From contig CAJNYU010003698.1 of NCBI GenBank assembly GCA_905331475.1, forward strand, positions 3,026 to 67,025: 64,000 nucleotides of DNA, in the 5' to 3' direction. Made by a program: the position numbers and the translations under genes. Shown here one piece after another: positions 21,619 to 33,272 of this stretch. The stretch is from Rotaria socialis (taxonomy: Eukaryota; Rotifera; Eurotatoria; Philodinida; Philodinidae). The stretch's first letter is position 1. The number at the start of each line of letters is the position of its first letter. The notes beneath the pieces are model-generated. The model was not told the DNA's origin. It ran no database searches and worked only from the letters and a program-made list of their open reading frames with translations.

Positions 21619-22098
21619 GCAGCGACAGGCTTCCCTCTACCAATGTTACGCATTGTCATGAATCCATGGCATGCTCCTAGGAATCATAATTTATGCTATG
21701 CATTTCAGCCTTAGTAATATGTATGTCTAAATTCAAATTATATAAAATACAAGTCAGATAAAATTATATTATTTCCTTTTTCCTGTAGCAATATCTGTAC
21801 CTTAAGTTTTTCCGAAGTTTTACTGTGCAATATATGCATCAATTATATTCAAATTCGAATTAATCATCTTCTGCGAATTTGAGTTGTTTTGGTGTATTTC
21901 TTCTAGGATATCGAAGTGGACACCCTAGGGGTAATACACCGAATGTTTATAAAATATGTTTACCTCGAGAAAAAGTAGGTACCCGGTGTAACGGGATTAT
22001 GAAATCACTCTATCACGACTACCTATAGAGCGTTAACAGCGACAAAATTGTGTATACTGATAAGGAAGAGAAATGAAACTAATTGAAACTTGTATCTA

Positions 22099-22377
22099 GC
22101 CCAAGAGGGAACAAGCTGATTTCCAGTCATAGAAATCACTGGAAATCAAGAAATCTGTTCGTTCCCCCTTGAAAATTAGTAAAAATCATCAGTAAGCAAT
22201 AGAAATAAATATTTTCTTGAACTATATAGTTCGACCATTTCTGTGATTTCCATTTATTTCCATTTGTTTCTTGTAATTTCTAACAACTGAGTCGTTATTC
22301 ACATCTTTAATGTATGATGATTTCTAGTGATTTCCGATGATTTCTATGGCTGGAAATCAGTTTGTTCCCCTTGGCCT
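22099..22377. mobile_element. ~280-bp MITE-like element, TGATTTC family
   Basis: The left end ccaagagggaacaagctgat and the reverse complement of the right end, ccaaggggaacaaactgatt, are imperfect inverted repeats of about 50 bp. The interior consists of gatttcc/ggaaatc words. A truncated relative lies at 15035-15171. It is non-coding and nested inside the 2-kb element. Confidence 0.7.
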
Positions 22378-22884
22378 CATGTGGAACAAATCTCGACTCG
22401 ATACTCTCAAAAATCTGATTATTATTTCCATTTCTTCAGCGGGGAACCGATCGCTTAATTACAACCTTCTTCTTTCATAATATGATTTTCCGATCGTTGA
22501 ATCAAAATCACAAAGTTTTAGTTTTATTTGATAATTCGTCATCCAGATAAAGCTCAAGTATCTTACCACGTAACTACAAGTAAATCCTGTTATATTTACA
22601 TTCTATATTGTACAATGTGCAATTACATCTTTATTCAATTCGATTTCGTTGTATTTTGTAAAAATAATTTTTTAAAGATGCGAAGATGAGATTATGACAA
22701 AAATCAAGAATGATCATCGAATACTCTATCAATATATCGACCTTAATTTAGACTTTTTTAAAGTTAAACTGTCAAAGTGTTTTACTTTAATTAAAGTTAA
22801 AGTTTTAAAGTGTTTTACTTTAATTAAAGTTCAAAGTATTACTTTAACTTTTTTTTAAAGTAAAGTGAAAGTGCCACCACTAAC

Positions 22885-23415
22885 TGCAACCGAATCGGAA
22901 ATAATGGAGCGAAATATCTCGCTGATTCATTGAGAAATAATACAGTAAGAGTTTCAGCTCATTCGGAAATTTATTTTTCAATCGTGTTACAGACGTTGAC
23001 AACATTAGATCTTACTGGCAATAAAATTGGACGTAACGGAGCACAATACTTAGCTGGTATTTTAAGAAACAATAAAGTCATTTGTTTTGTTAATATAATT
23101 TACTTTTATTGACATTTGAGTTCTTTATTCAGACACTTCTTACACTTGATATGGACTCGAATTATATTCAAGATCATGGAGCAGAACAAATGGCTTCTGG
23201 CTTGAAACACAACAAGGTAACGAACTTTGTTTTACCATCTCACATTGGCTTACCTTGATTGGTCTACTTAGACACTTCAAAAATTGATACTTCCTATGAA
23301 CAGCATCTCGAGGAAACTACGAGACCGTTTGCAGACAGAAGATAGAAGATTTTGTTTTGTACCAGAGAAACGTTACTCTTCTGATGAGTCTGAATGTTAT
23401 TATGAATCGGATTGA
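22885..23415 (+). pseudogene. 5'-truncated LRR (RNI/NLRC3-like) gene
   Basis: Four exons with GT-AG introns: 22885-22944, 22993-23076, 23133-23216 and 23272-23415. The two internal exons are both 84 nt and each encodes one 28-residue LRR (LTTLDLTGNKIGRNGAQYLA and LLTLDMDSNYIQDHGAEQMA); the first exon holds NRIGNNGAKYLADSLRNN. The last exon ends with a short charged tail and a stop. This is the ribonuclease-inhibitor-type LRR. The first repeat lacks its N-terminal half and starts directly at the right tip of the 2-kb transposon, so the gene is cut off there. It has no start codon of its own. Confidence 0.75.
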
Positions 23416-24211
23416 TGCTAAATTATTTTATTCATATTTCCAGAAAACTCTATAAGACAATATCACAGGTTAAATACCTGAAACAGTTAGGTGTGAAGAT
23501 CGCACAAACTCTGATCTTGGTTATATTGCATATAATTATATGATTGAATATTTAACTTGAACAGAAAACTGACTGATAAACGAAAATATAGATTTTTTTT
23601 GTCAGGTTAGAGAAATGTTTATTCAGCAAGGGTATGGGTGTGGATGTGAATTAATGAAAGACTCGACAACACCAACACTCATACCTTCCTACCATGAAGC
23701 ATGAGTTCGATGAATGGGAGTTATTGTTCTGCAAGATAAATAGCACATATTTGGTGTACTCTCCGACGTTGCAACACATGCTTTAGAGATGTCTCTATCA
23801 ATAAGAAATAACGGTTCAACTCTAAAAAACTCTGAAGCACGAACAAGATAGTTTTTAACATATTTGATACTGTTGCAATCTTCTTTATTTTCGCCTCTCC
23901 TTCTTATTACATTCTTACAAGAAATAATAATCCCTTTCTTCAAACATTAACACTCACTTGAATAGAGCAGATACGAGAAGAAAAATGGAATAGCTGTAAA
24001 CCTGATAGAGTGAAACTGAAAGAGAAGAAGAGAGAACATACTTATGGGAGGACAGATATATCCTGACATAACAGGCACTTTTTCATTCGAAAACTTTATT
24101 CTTATTTATTAAATAAATATTATTAATGCAAAAATTACAAAATTTTAAAATCACATAAAAATATGACTATTGAAAGCCCACCGGACATTTGATTGTTGCA
24201 AAAAAATATTC
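23416..24211. other. Interval between the LRR remnant and the myosin gene
   Basis: About 800 bp with no supported gene. It would contain the 3' UTRs of the convergent LRR and myosin genes. An open frame at 23689-23943 (minus) is unrecognised and not supported. Confidence 0.5.
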
Positions 24212-27200
24212 TCATCGTTCCTCGGGTAATACCAATGAAATATTATTATTTGAACCTTTACGAAATTCAACTTTGCTTACATGATCCCAAATAATATTAA
24301 TAACATATTGATGTTTAGAAATGTTGGTCGAAACATAACGTTGTACATCAACAGAAAAATCGGTACTAAAACACCTCAAATAAATACATATTCCAACTAG
24401 ATTAAAGAAAACATACGATTTTTCTTTAATTTTAGCCATATAGCCAACAAATTCTCCAACACGATCCATTTTTGTTAGCATATAAAATACTAAATCATGT
24501 TTTGACATTAGATGAATAACAATTAATTGTTCTTTTCCCGATGTCACACTCAAACCAATAATCTCATCGACTGGAATAGGAGTTTTTTTTACATGAAAAT
24601 GTTTTTTTTGATCAAGTTTATAGATACATTTATCTGTAAGAACAATAGCACGTTCATCCATTTTAATATGACTATTTAACTAAAGACAACACGATAGATT
24701 TATAAAGATTTGTTTCCTGATTGTTGCTACCTTAATAGCATATGTAGAAAAGATAATTTTATCAAACTTATCTTTCGTACGTAATTCATTGATAGATTTT
24801 TTATATTCATTTAAACGTGGATTTTCTTCTAACTAAATATAAAATTCATAAAATTCATAAAAAATAGTTATCGTAAACTGACCAAATTTAGATAATCTCC
24901 TTTCCATTCTTGATAAATATTGATATCGAAAAATGATGATCGCTGTTGAAGATATTTACCAGTTTGTAATTTCAATTCAAATGTAGCTCTTTGCTCAATT
25001 GGTAATTGTTGTTGTATTTTGTAAATACGCCATCTGATTGAAAATGAAGACGAGAAAGATCTATTAGAGCGAAGACAATGGATTTCGTTACCGTTGATAT
25101 ATTTGTTTGAATAGATTATGAATCGTCTTTAAACTACGTGAACTTGGTTTTGGCCAGATTATATTTTTACCAAGATGTTTACTAAAGAAAGATAATATTT
25201 TCAGAGGTCATGTGTTATACGTAGACTACATACTTGAATAACTCATTAATTTGATTTATATAGGTTCGAATACGATATCTGCGATAGTAGTTTTGTATTT
25301 TAATTGCTGAATTTTCACGACGAAATTTCCTATATTGTATCGATGAACGTAAATGCTGCAAAATAGAATTAGCAAATTGAAAAGAAACATTTTTGTATTT
25401 TCATACTGCTTGCAGCATTGTAATTATCGGTTGTAAACCTTCTGTTCGTTTTTTTTCTAATTGAAATAATGAAATTCTAGAAAATAAAATAAACACTCCG
25501 GTGAACTACGCTTTGCAAACTAACGGTTTTCGAATAAATAATTTTGTATTTCCATAAACAACATCATTACTAATATCGAGTTCCATGCATATATAAGCAA
25601 CGCTTTCTTTATTGAATGGTCCATTTGGATATAAATTTGCTCGAACACAATCGATTATTTTATATCTATCGAATTAGAAAATCTGTATGAATCGATTATT
25701 CTTTCTTGCGACGTTACCGTTGAACGAATCGATCGTATGGTACTCGATGACAGAAACCTTTTGTATTAAAAATCGTAATTCACAGAATATGCGAAAGATT
25801 GCTTGAGTAAAGATTTACCTGCTCGACGTACACGAACATTTTCAAGTAAACCTAAATATCCGATTTGATGTTGAATACGCGTTAGATCGAAAACATTTGG
25901 AGATTTTTCATCATTTGGTTTTATACATCGAATATAGAATGGTTGCTAAATATTCATTTAAAAAATAAAGATGAATATATATTCTTTGTTTTTACTTTTG
26001 ATGAAAGAAGATTCGATAGGTTTATCATTGAATTTCGAAATATAGTTGCTGCTGTTAATGGTCGTCGTGTTACAGCCGTAATACTTTTTTCACCATCTGG
26101 CCACATAGAAGATAATATTGCATTTTTACTATTGAATAATAAACGTTTAAAATCATCAAATAAAGTATCACGATTTTTATCTAAAAATCCATCAACTGAA
26201 TAAGCAACGTCACCTACAATAAACAGAAATCTAAACAATGAACGAAGATTCATTAGAAAAATCAATACCGGCATAATGACGAACAAGAAAAAGCTTATTA
26301 GTATCAATATTTTTCCATATTTTATCACCGGGGGTCAACTAAAAATAAAGACTTATTCAAGAATATATTCAACTTATAATAATAAGAATACTTACGTTCC
26401 AACTGGAATAATGATTATGATTTTTAAATGCTGTATTTATTGATTTAAGAAACATATCATCAGTAACTGTTCCTACGATTTGACACGCCTCATCAAGATA
26501 TGCGAAAATCCCGATGCGTGGCTGTTCAATAAGATCACAAATTATTTTATTATTAAAATAATCAATCTAAATCGATAGAAATGTGGTTTCAAAAACAATA
26601 ATTCATATGAAAACAGACATGTTGCCAAGTAATATTTTCACTTTCATATTCATCTTGTTCCTGTTTCAGCACAAGTTCAATAAATAATTGTTGCAATTTC
26701 TCGTTACAATAATTTATACATAATTGCTCAAAACTAATTAAATTAAAAAAAAATTGAAATAAAACAACGGTTGCATACCTATTATTTTCAAATACTTCAA
26801 AACCATATATGTCGAGTACACCAATAATACGTGAATTTTCTATTCGCTTGTTATCGTCTTGAGATAGGGTTTTATTGATATATTTGATAAGCCATTCGAA
26901 CAGACGTTCATATAAAGCCTAAAAAAAACATAACATCATTCTAAACGACTGTCGCACAATTCATTACAACTCTAAGAAATATGAATAAACCTTTTTTGTG
27001 TACTCAAAAAGTGAGTATACTACTAAAATCGGTCAGCGTATCCGGCCGTCCGTTTATTCGATAACTCTTCACAATTACATTCGATTGAACTGAAATTTTG
27101 TGCACAGAATTGTCTCATCGATATCTAGGTCGATGAGAAGGATCCGTCAAGAAATGGCTGAGTTATCGAAAAAATTGTCATTTTTGATCAGATCATCCCT

Positions 27201-28809
27201 GAGGCGAAGTACAGGGATTTTTCAAAAAAATCATTTTTTTCCTCAGAATTATCCACAACATATATAAATCGACTCAGTTTTTAACGCTGATTCCGAATCT
27301 GATATTAGTTTTGAACTAAATCGTAGCTTTCTAACGAAACATCGCCTGAAAAACGTCTCAAATGCACAAAAACTGCATCCAGAAATCAAATTGCCTAGTT
27401 TTTCATGATAATTTTGGTGTTCAGACATTCTAGAATGACTCATATGTTCCATGCACTTTTTACAGTACACATAACTCTCGGATGAGACTCGAAGTTTCCA
27501 CATTTATTTTCTATAGTCAAGATGGGGGTTTACCTTACTTAACGCATCACGCCCATAATAAGCTCGTAGGATAGTTTGTCGAGTTTGAAAAACTTCATTT
27601 CGTGCTGCAACTACACGTGAAGTTAATGCTGATGATATGTCGGACGGTTCGCATTCTAAAAGTTTCGATATCCATTGTAGTGGATCAGTTTGATCATTGA
27701 CTCGTACGATTGAGCAATGTTCACCATCAACATCAGCAAATGTTAAATTTCCCTTTTGACAAATAAAATTTCTAACAAACAACAACGAGATTTCCTTCAA
27801 CTTACAAGGTGTAGGATAGCAGCAATTATTTTCCATATGATTGATATTTCATCTTGCGTAAAACCAACAATATTAAATGCTTCTATGACTTGTTGATAAT
27901 ATTGTCGATCGTCTATTCTATCGACTTGACAACATTGTCCTTGATTAATATAGTAATAATTTTCCGGTTTAAGATAAAGTCCATAGTCTTGAAGTGACTT
28001 TTTATTGGATAATAATTGATAAAATGAATGGAAATTTCTTTCGCCTAATTGTTGTTTAACAACACGAGATTTTTCAAGTAGATAATGTTGAATTTTTCCT
28101 CCGATTGGATCGAATTTACAATCAAAATTTAAATCCATATATTTACCGAATCTACTACTGTTATCATTACGATTTGTTCGACTATTTCCAAATGTTTCAA
28201 GGATAACATTTGTTTGAATAAGAATATTACTTATTCTAAACGAACTTTTGAATTTAGAACAAGAAATTCGTAGTTTCTATTTTACCTTTGAATTTCGGCT
28301 TGTTTTTCTACGTTTGTTACTGCTGCTATATAACGAAGAATTATTTTCGATGCTTCAGTTTTACCCGAACCAGATTCACCAGAAATGACAATACAACTAT
28401 TCGACGATTGTTGCTTTAATGTTCGATATGCGGCTTCCGCCAGAGCGAATATATGTGGGGGTCGTTCGAAGAATTCACAGCCTTTATAACTTGTTATATA
28501 TTCTGGTCTATATAATGACAATTCACGATAAGGATTCACACTCACAACTACCTAAAGTGTTTTACGGAAATTAGTTGCAATTAAATAAAACGATAAAGTA
28601 GACAAACTTCGCCGATATATGTGTAGATACGTCTTTTCTCAAAACTGAAATGACAAAACAAAATTCTATTCGAAATAAATTACATTGAAATTTTTATCCA
28701 ACCGTAGTTTAAGATTTTCAACAAAGGCATCCATTGTAATTTCAGGTAAAAGAACGAAGTCACCTACACCTTGATCAGGCTCCTCAAATTCAATTGCGCT
28801 CATTGTCAT
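24212..28809 (-). CDS. Unconventional class I myosin, Myo1D-like
   Basis: A multi-exon motor gene. The N-terminus reads [18 protein letters not shown], followed by [15 protein letters not shown], the P-loop [12 protein letters not shown], switch-I-region [15 protein letters not shown] and [20 protein letters not shown]. The relay-region exon reads [13 protein letters not shown] neck with IQ-like basic sequence follows near 25260-25380, and then a TH1 tail ([12 protein letters not shown] to the last exon) that binds acidic membrane lipids. The order motor-IQ-TH1 without an SH3 domain, and close similarity of the opening segments to human MYO1D/MYO1G as I know them, support the call. The P-loop has Ser where most myosins have Ala. 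Starts at ATG 28809 or 28803; a splice acceptor (tttcag) lies immediately before the ATG. One intron (26919-27533) is enlarged by a transposon. A 51-bp in-frame intron lies near 24365-24415. Confidence 0.9.
26997..27520 (+). mobile_element. Dispersed repeat, copy B, inside a myosin intron
   Basis: This ~520-bp segment aligns with the repeat at 13515-13870 and is the longer copy. It opens with the palindromic tactcaaaaagtgagta. It fills most of the 615-bp intron between the exons ending at 27534 and starting at 26918; neighbouring introns are about 50-70 bp. It has no coding capacity. Confidence 0.8.
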
Positions 28810-29087
28810 CTGAAAAAATGTCCAAATTTAAGGTTTCATTCGTTTTAAAATGAACAAACAAAAAAAAGAACAGACAAATTAACCTGTTAATAACAGTTGA
28901 TGTATATAAGAATATTCATTGTTACTTTAAAATAAAAAATGAAAAACGATTAGTAATCTGACACCTGTCTTTTCTTATTCTATAGTTGTTGTTGTTGTTG
29001 TTGTTGTTTGTTTTTTATTATTATTAATTACCGAACAAAAGAGATAACACGTAAAAGAATAAATAAATATAAATGAGGGGTCCAAAA
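28810..29087 (-). promoter_or_regulatory. Short spacer between DSTYK and the myosin gene
   Basis: 278 bp separate the DSTYK stop from the myosin ATG on the same strand. The spacer holds a (GTT)n microsatellite at about 28985-29010, AT-rich sequence, and a splice acceptor right before the myosin ATG. There is little room for a separate promoter, so either a 5' UTR intron or a trans-splice site is possible. Confidence 0.45.
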
Positions 29088-32000
29088 CTAAGCAGTCGTC
29101 GTTGTTCTTGTAGTATTAAGAATTTGTTCAATGTTCTCTTGAACTTCACCTAGGTATGGTCTGCGAGATGGTTCAGTGTCCCAACATTTTGTCATTATTT
29201 CCCAACATTCATCACTGAAGTCCATTAAGCGTTCTGGTCTTACGCCTTTCTTTACTGCTGACCAAAGAATGTCCTTTGACGAGCAAACATCAAAGTTCGT
29301 TGGTAATTTAACACCATTGGAACATATGTACCAAAACAATATGCCAAATGCATAGACATCGACTGTATGATCATATTTTGATGTAAACAATTCCGGTGCC
29401 ATATGAATCGGTGCTGAAGAATATATTGAAAAATAAATAAGAATTGAAAATTAATCTATGACGCTTACTGCCAACAAGAGAACCGCTCATCATGACTTCG
29501 GGTTTACAAAAGCCAAGATCAGTAATGCGCGCTCGGTTGGCTTCATCTAGCTAGAAAATAATTATAAATTCGAGACGACTGTTTCGCAAATATTTTACCA
29601 AGACATTTTTTAACTTTATATCACGATGTACAAGACCCAAACCATGTAAATATCTTAGACCTTCAACAACATCCAAAGCGATATGCATTCTAAATACAAG
29701 AGTTTTTTTCATCACACAAAAATCAACGATACTGACTTTCGCGTAAATTACCTAATCGAAAATTCGAGTCGACTTTTTAAGGCTCCATACAAATCACGTT
29801 TGAGTCTTTCCATAATGAGTAAAACGGGCGTTTGATCACTATCAGAATAATCAATGACCGATCCAATCAATTGAACAATTCGTGGATGTTCCGGAATTCG
29901 CCTTTGAAATAAGCAAAACAACATCGGCTAGTCACTATAGAAAATCTCAAAAATACCTTAAATAGTGAAACTCTAAAGCCAGATCATTCCAATGTCGATC
30001 ATCCGGCGGTACAACCGATTTCAATACACACGATTGATGATTTGCCCAATTTTTACAATCATAAACAACACCGTATTGTCCTCGTCCGATTTCACGTCCT
30101 TGCTTTGGTAAACCATATTGAATAAGATCTTTTAACGATGTACTTTCAAGTAATAGTCGAGCTATTCTAGGTGTACAATCTTTTCGTACACGCTGCTGCT
30201 TATCTTCAGTTGATTTCAGACGATCCGTATGACGATGATCAAGTTGTTTGAGTAGAGTTTCAAAATTATCGTGCGACATTCGAATACGATCATTTAATTG
30301 TGAACAAACACTCTTTGCTAACCTTAAAAGAACCATCAACTGATTATCGTCGAAACAAAGAGCTAAATGGCAAACATACTTTGCTTCACTAAGACTATTC
30401 AACATATTGAGTGCAACGGAACGTTTGAATTCTGGATCAATACGAGGAAAATTATGCCAACTGAATGTTCGAAACAACTACAAACAGAAAAACTAATAGA
30501 ATAATTCAATGAGAAAATAAATCAGTGAATTACTTCTTTCATTCTATCAATTAATATTTGAAATAAATTTGAATTGGTGGGTAACGATAGATTGACTTCG
30601 TATGCGGAATGAAGAATCTAAAGGCAGACAGTGGCTGTCGCATGACAAATTGTAAATAGTTAAAAAGAAAATAATTTACCTCTTGCAATGCTTTGCTTGC
30701 TGATAGCTCCGCTTCATCATCATCCCTACTGCTTTCTAAACTAATAAGACAACGTGTCAACGTGCCAACATAATTATCGTGTAGAACATTAATCGAATCT
30801 AGCAATTTATTTGCTATGATTTCATTCAATCGCACAAGAATTTGTTCTTGTATAACGCTGGTACATTTCTTCAAATCTCTTGCATGTTTTACAGTTAACT
30901 GATCGGTTAGTTCGATACCTGGAATTTCAAGTGAACAAGCTTCGTCTGTTAGCACTTCATGCATTTCATCTACGGCTTGTAGAATTAGTTTTTGAATTTC
31001 ATTTTGTTTAGAATTTGTTAGTGCAACCAATGATTCATACAGATTTTTTTCTTTTTCACGTGCGTAACTCAAGCGCTTAGGCGTAACAAGTATATCTCTA
31101 CAAAAATAATTTAACACCTATGAAGAAAACCTTTTTTCGAAGCTCCTCCATTTACCTGGCCATATCAAATGCACTGTCATTGAAAAGATCTAAACAAATC
31201 TCGTGTGATCGTTGTAAAATGCTCACTATAATAAGAATATGTTTAAAAAAGACGATATTTAAAAAACAAAAAAAATTTCTTTTTATTACCAGCTCGAATC
31301 ATTAATCGATCGATGTGTTTAAGAATATAATTAAGAAAATGTGTAAAATTAATTAGGCCATTATCAATCATATCACTTTGAAAAAGAGGAGTTGTGTCTG
31401 ACGTATTATCCGTCGTTTCAGTGCTCAAAAATGACAGAAAACCAAGGTCACATAGTTGTCTAAAAATATAGAAGAAAAACCTATATTTTTTTCACATTTT
31501 CATGGTTATCAACGGTTGATTTACCTGAAAGTTTGAACACACGGCGTTTCACTGGTATTCGATGCGCTAGAAAATAATTCAGAGGATTTCATTAAAAATA
31601 AAACTAATCTCTACTTACTTATCGGATTGATCAATACGAATGAATAAAATCGGCTCATTAGGTACAATAGAACGAAAAAATCTTAATTCATCAATATCAT
31701 TAGCGGACAGTATTTCTTGATCGATAATATAGATAAATATTGGTACAATATTTTCCGTTATTTGTGTATAGATTTGTTTCATATTTAATTTTTGATTACT
31801 CGGTGTTACAACTATTTGCAAATCATCATTAAGTAAATCCAATGGTTTACGTATTTCCAGCGTGGCTGTTTCTTGTTGTTCGAAATCATCTGTTACGTTA
31901 TCAGTATCCATTAATGAACGACAGTTATTAGCACCATTTACAACTAGATCCTCACGAGGCACACTTGTCCACGATACAGGTTTGTACATAATGTCAGCAT

Positions 32001-32724
32001 CTATCCATTCAAATGAACCGGCTATATTTAAGCTAGCGCCCTGTGTTGCGTGATTCTAAATTAGTAAGAATTATTTTTGAAAATATTATTCGGCTTTAAA
32101 TATGTTCTTATCAAAGTAATCAAAAGATTTTTTTGCTTAACGCTTATTTTAGGCGAATAAACTGATCGGACGGGTTTAACTTTTAGTTCTATTAATTTTT
32201 GCTGTCTTATCTCGGTGATATAAGATAAAAAGTCACAAACGAACCTCTACCTTGATTCGAACCATTCGTACGACATCATTTTTATTAATATGCGGCGATT
32301 CCGGCAGTAGAGTTTCATTTAGTAACTCGTTAACAAATCTTGATTTTCCACTGTAGGTTTGCGAACAAATGATTAATGCTAATGGTCGTGTTTTTAATGC
32401 ATCAAGATATTCGCGATCAGATTTTGATATTTGCATCGTAGAAATTTTGTCTAAAAGAAATTTATTTTCTTGCTTAGGTAAAGAAAATTCTGTCGTACCA
32501 GATGTAAGAACACGTGTTTCATTGATTTCATCATAGGATTTGTCTGTTTCTTTGAGTAACCGTTGAATATGTTGTAAATGATATTTATAACGTCGAATAA
32601 TGTCTGCAAATTGTTGACTTAATGTGGATGAATGGGCTGGTAGCGAAGTATTATTCACTGAAAGCGATGGCGACAATTTTCCAGCATTGGATTTTAATGT
32701 TATCGGTCTAGATTTAGTTGTCAT
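29088..32724 (-). CDS. DSTYK: Dual serine/threonine and tyrosine protein kinase
   Basis: A multi-exon gene. The N-terminal half includes a P-loop-like segment, [13 protein letters not shown], in a region resembling a dynamin/GTPase-like fold, then a long helical section (30551-31117 and upstream). The C-terminal kinase domain has [13 protein letters not shown], the ATP-binding lysine in [20 protein letters not shown], the catalytic loop HRDIKLKN, and [19 protein letters not shown] with DLG in place of DFG. It continues [20 protein letters not shown] and ends in a short Thr-rich tail. The DLG and the [12 protein letters not shown] segment are characteristic of DSTYK (RIPK5/SgK496), which acts in FGF-ERK signalling and cell-death control in vertebrates. 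The start ATG at 32724 gives a full-length N-terminus. Intact as far as I can follow it. Confidence 0.92.
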
Positions 32725-33272
32725 TTCTATCTTATAACTTCTAAAACATCATCTAAAATATCAATAATGCATGGTCATCGTCGGTAATCGTTATTCTTCA
32801 ATTCTTCAAAATTATAGCAAATCTAATCTGAGAAGTTCGCCATCATTTCGGACTGTTCTGTTTCGAGAAGAAACAGAAATACTTGATGCTCTATGAAACT
32901 TACCTCTATCTAATGTTATAACTCTTTTTTTTCTTTTCTATCTGCCAACATCGTGACGTCACTTTAGTACATTTCTGCAACTGATTACACAGAAGACAAG
33001 AATGAAAGAAAAAAAATTGGATCATCTACCTTTTCAAGTAAACAATCATTTTCGGAATAAGATCATCTTCAAATAAAGAAAAATTAATTTTTCTCTTATG
33101 ATTCATGAGCTGATGCTGGAATATTTATTGGTGTATATATATATATATATATTTTTTTGAAACAACAAAAATGAAAAAGAGAAACTAAACCAAAAAGCCT
33201 TAAAATAACATGAAAAAAGAAAAGCTCCAATCATAAGTCGATATTCTTGTTGTCAACTGTTGCATAAAATAT
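32725..33272. other. DSTYK upstream region
   Basis: About 550 bp without a gene: the DSTYK promoter and the 3' UTR of the DAP1-like gene. It contains a (TA)n microsatellite near 33133-33152. Confidence 0.5.

Larger units (their letters stand above)
20880..22884. mobile_element. ~2-kb element with GGTGGCAC-type ends, partly unsequenced
   Basis: The left tip GTTAGGGGTGGCACTTTAAC (20880 on) and the right tip, reverse complement GTTAGTGGTGGCACTTTCAC (ending 22884), form inverted repeats that continue into AAAGTT-rich sequence. TG lies just outside both tips. The tip sequence resembles those of hAT elements, but I see no 8-bp target duplication, so the superfamily is uncertain. About 700 bp are Ns. 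Other repeats are nested inside. It begins 28 bp after the larger transposon and ends at the start of the LRR coding sequence. Confidence 0.65.

Noticed and set aside
20790..21680. Long open frames across the N gap on both strands
   Set aside because: They are almost entirely undetermined bases; the open frame is an artefact.
20880..22884. Firm assignment of the 2-kb element to the hAT superfamily
   Set aside because: The tips look hAT-like, but no 8-bp target duplication or transposase is visible.
25943..26203. Plus-strand 86-codon open frame
   Set aside because: It is the antisense of a myosin motor exon.
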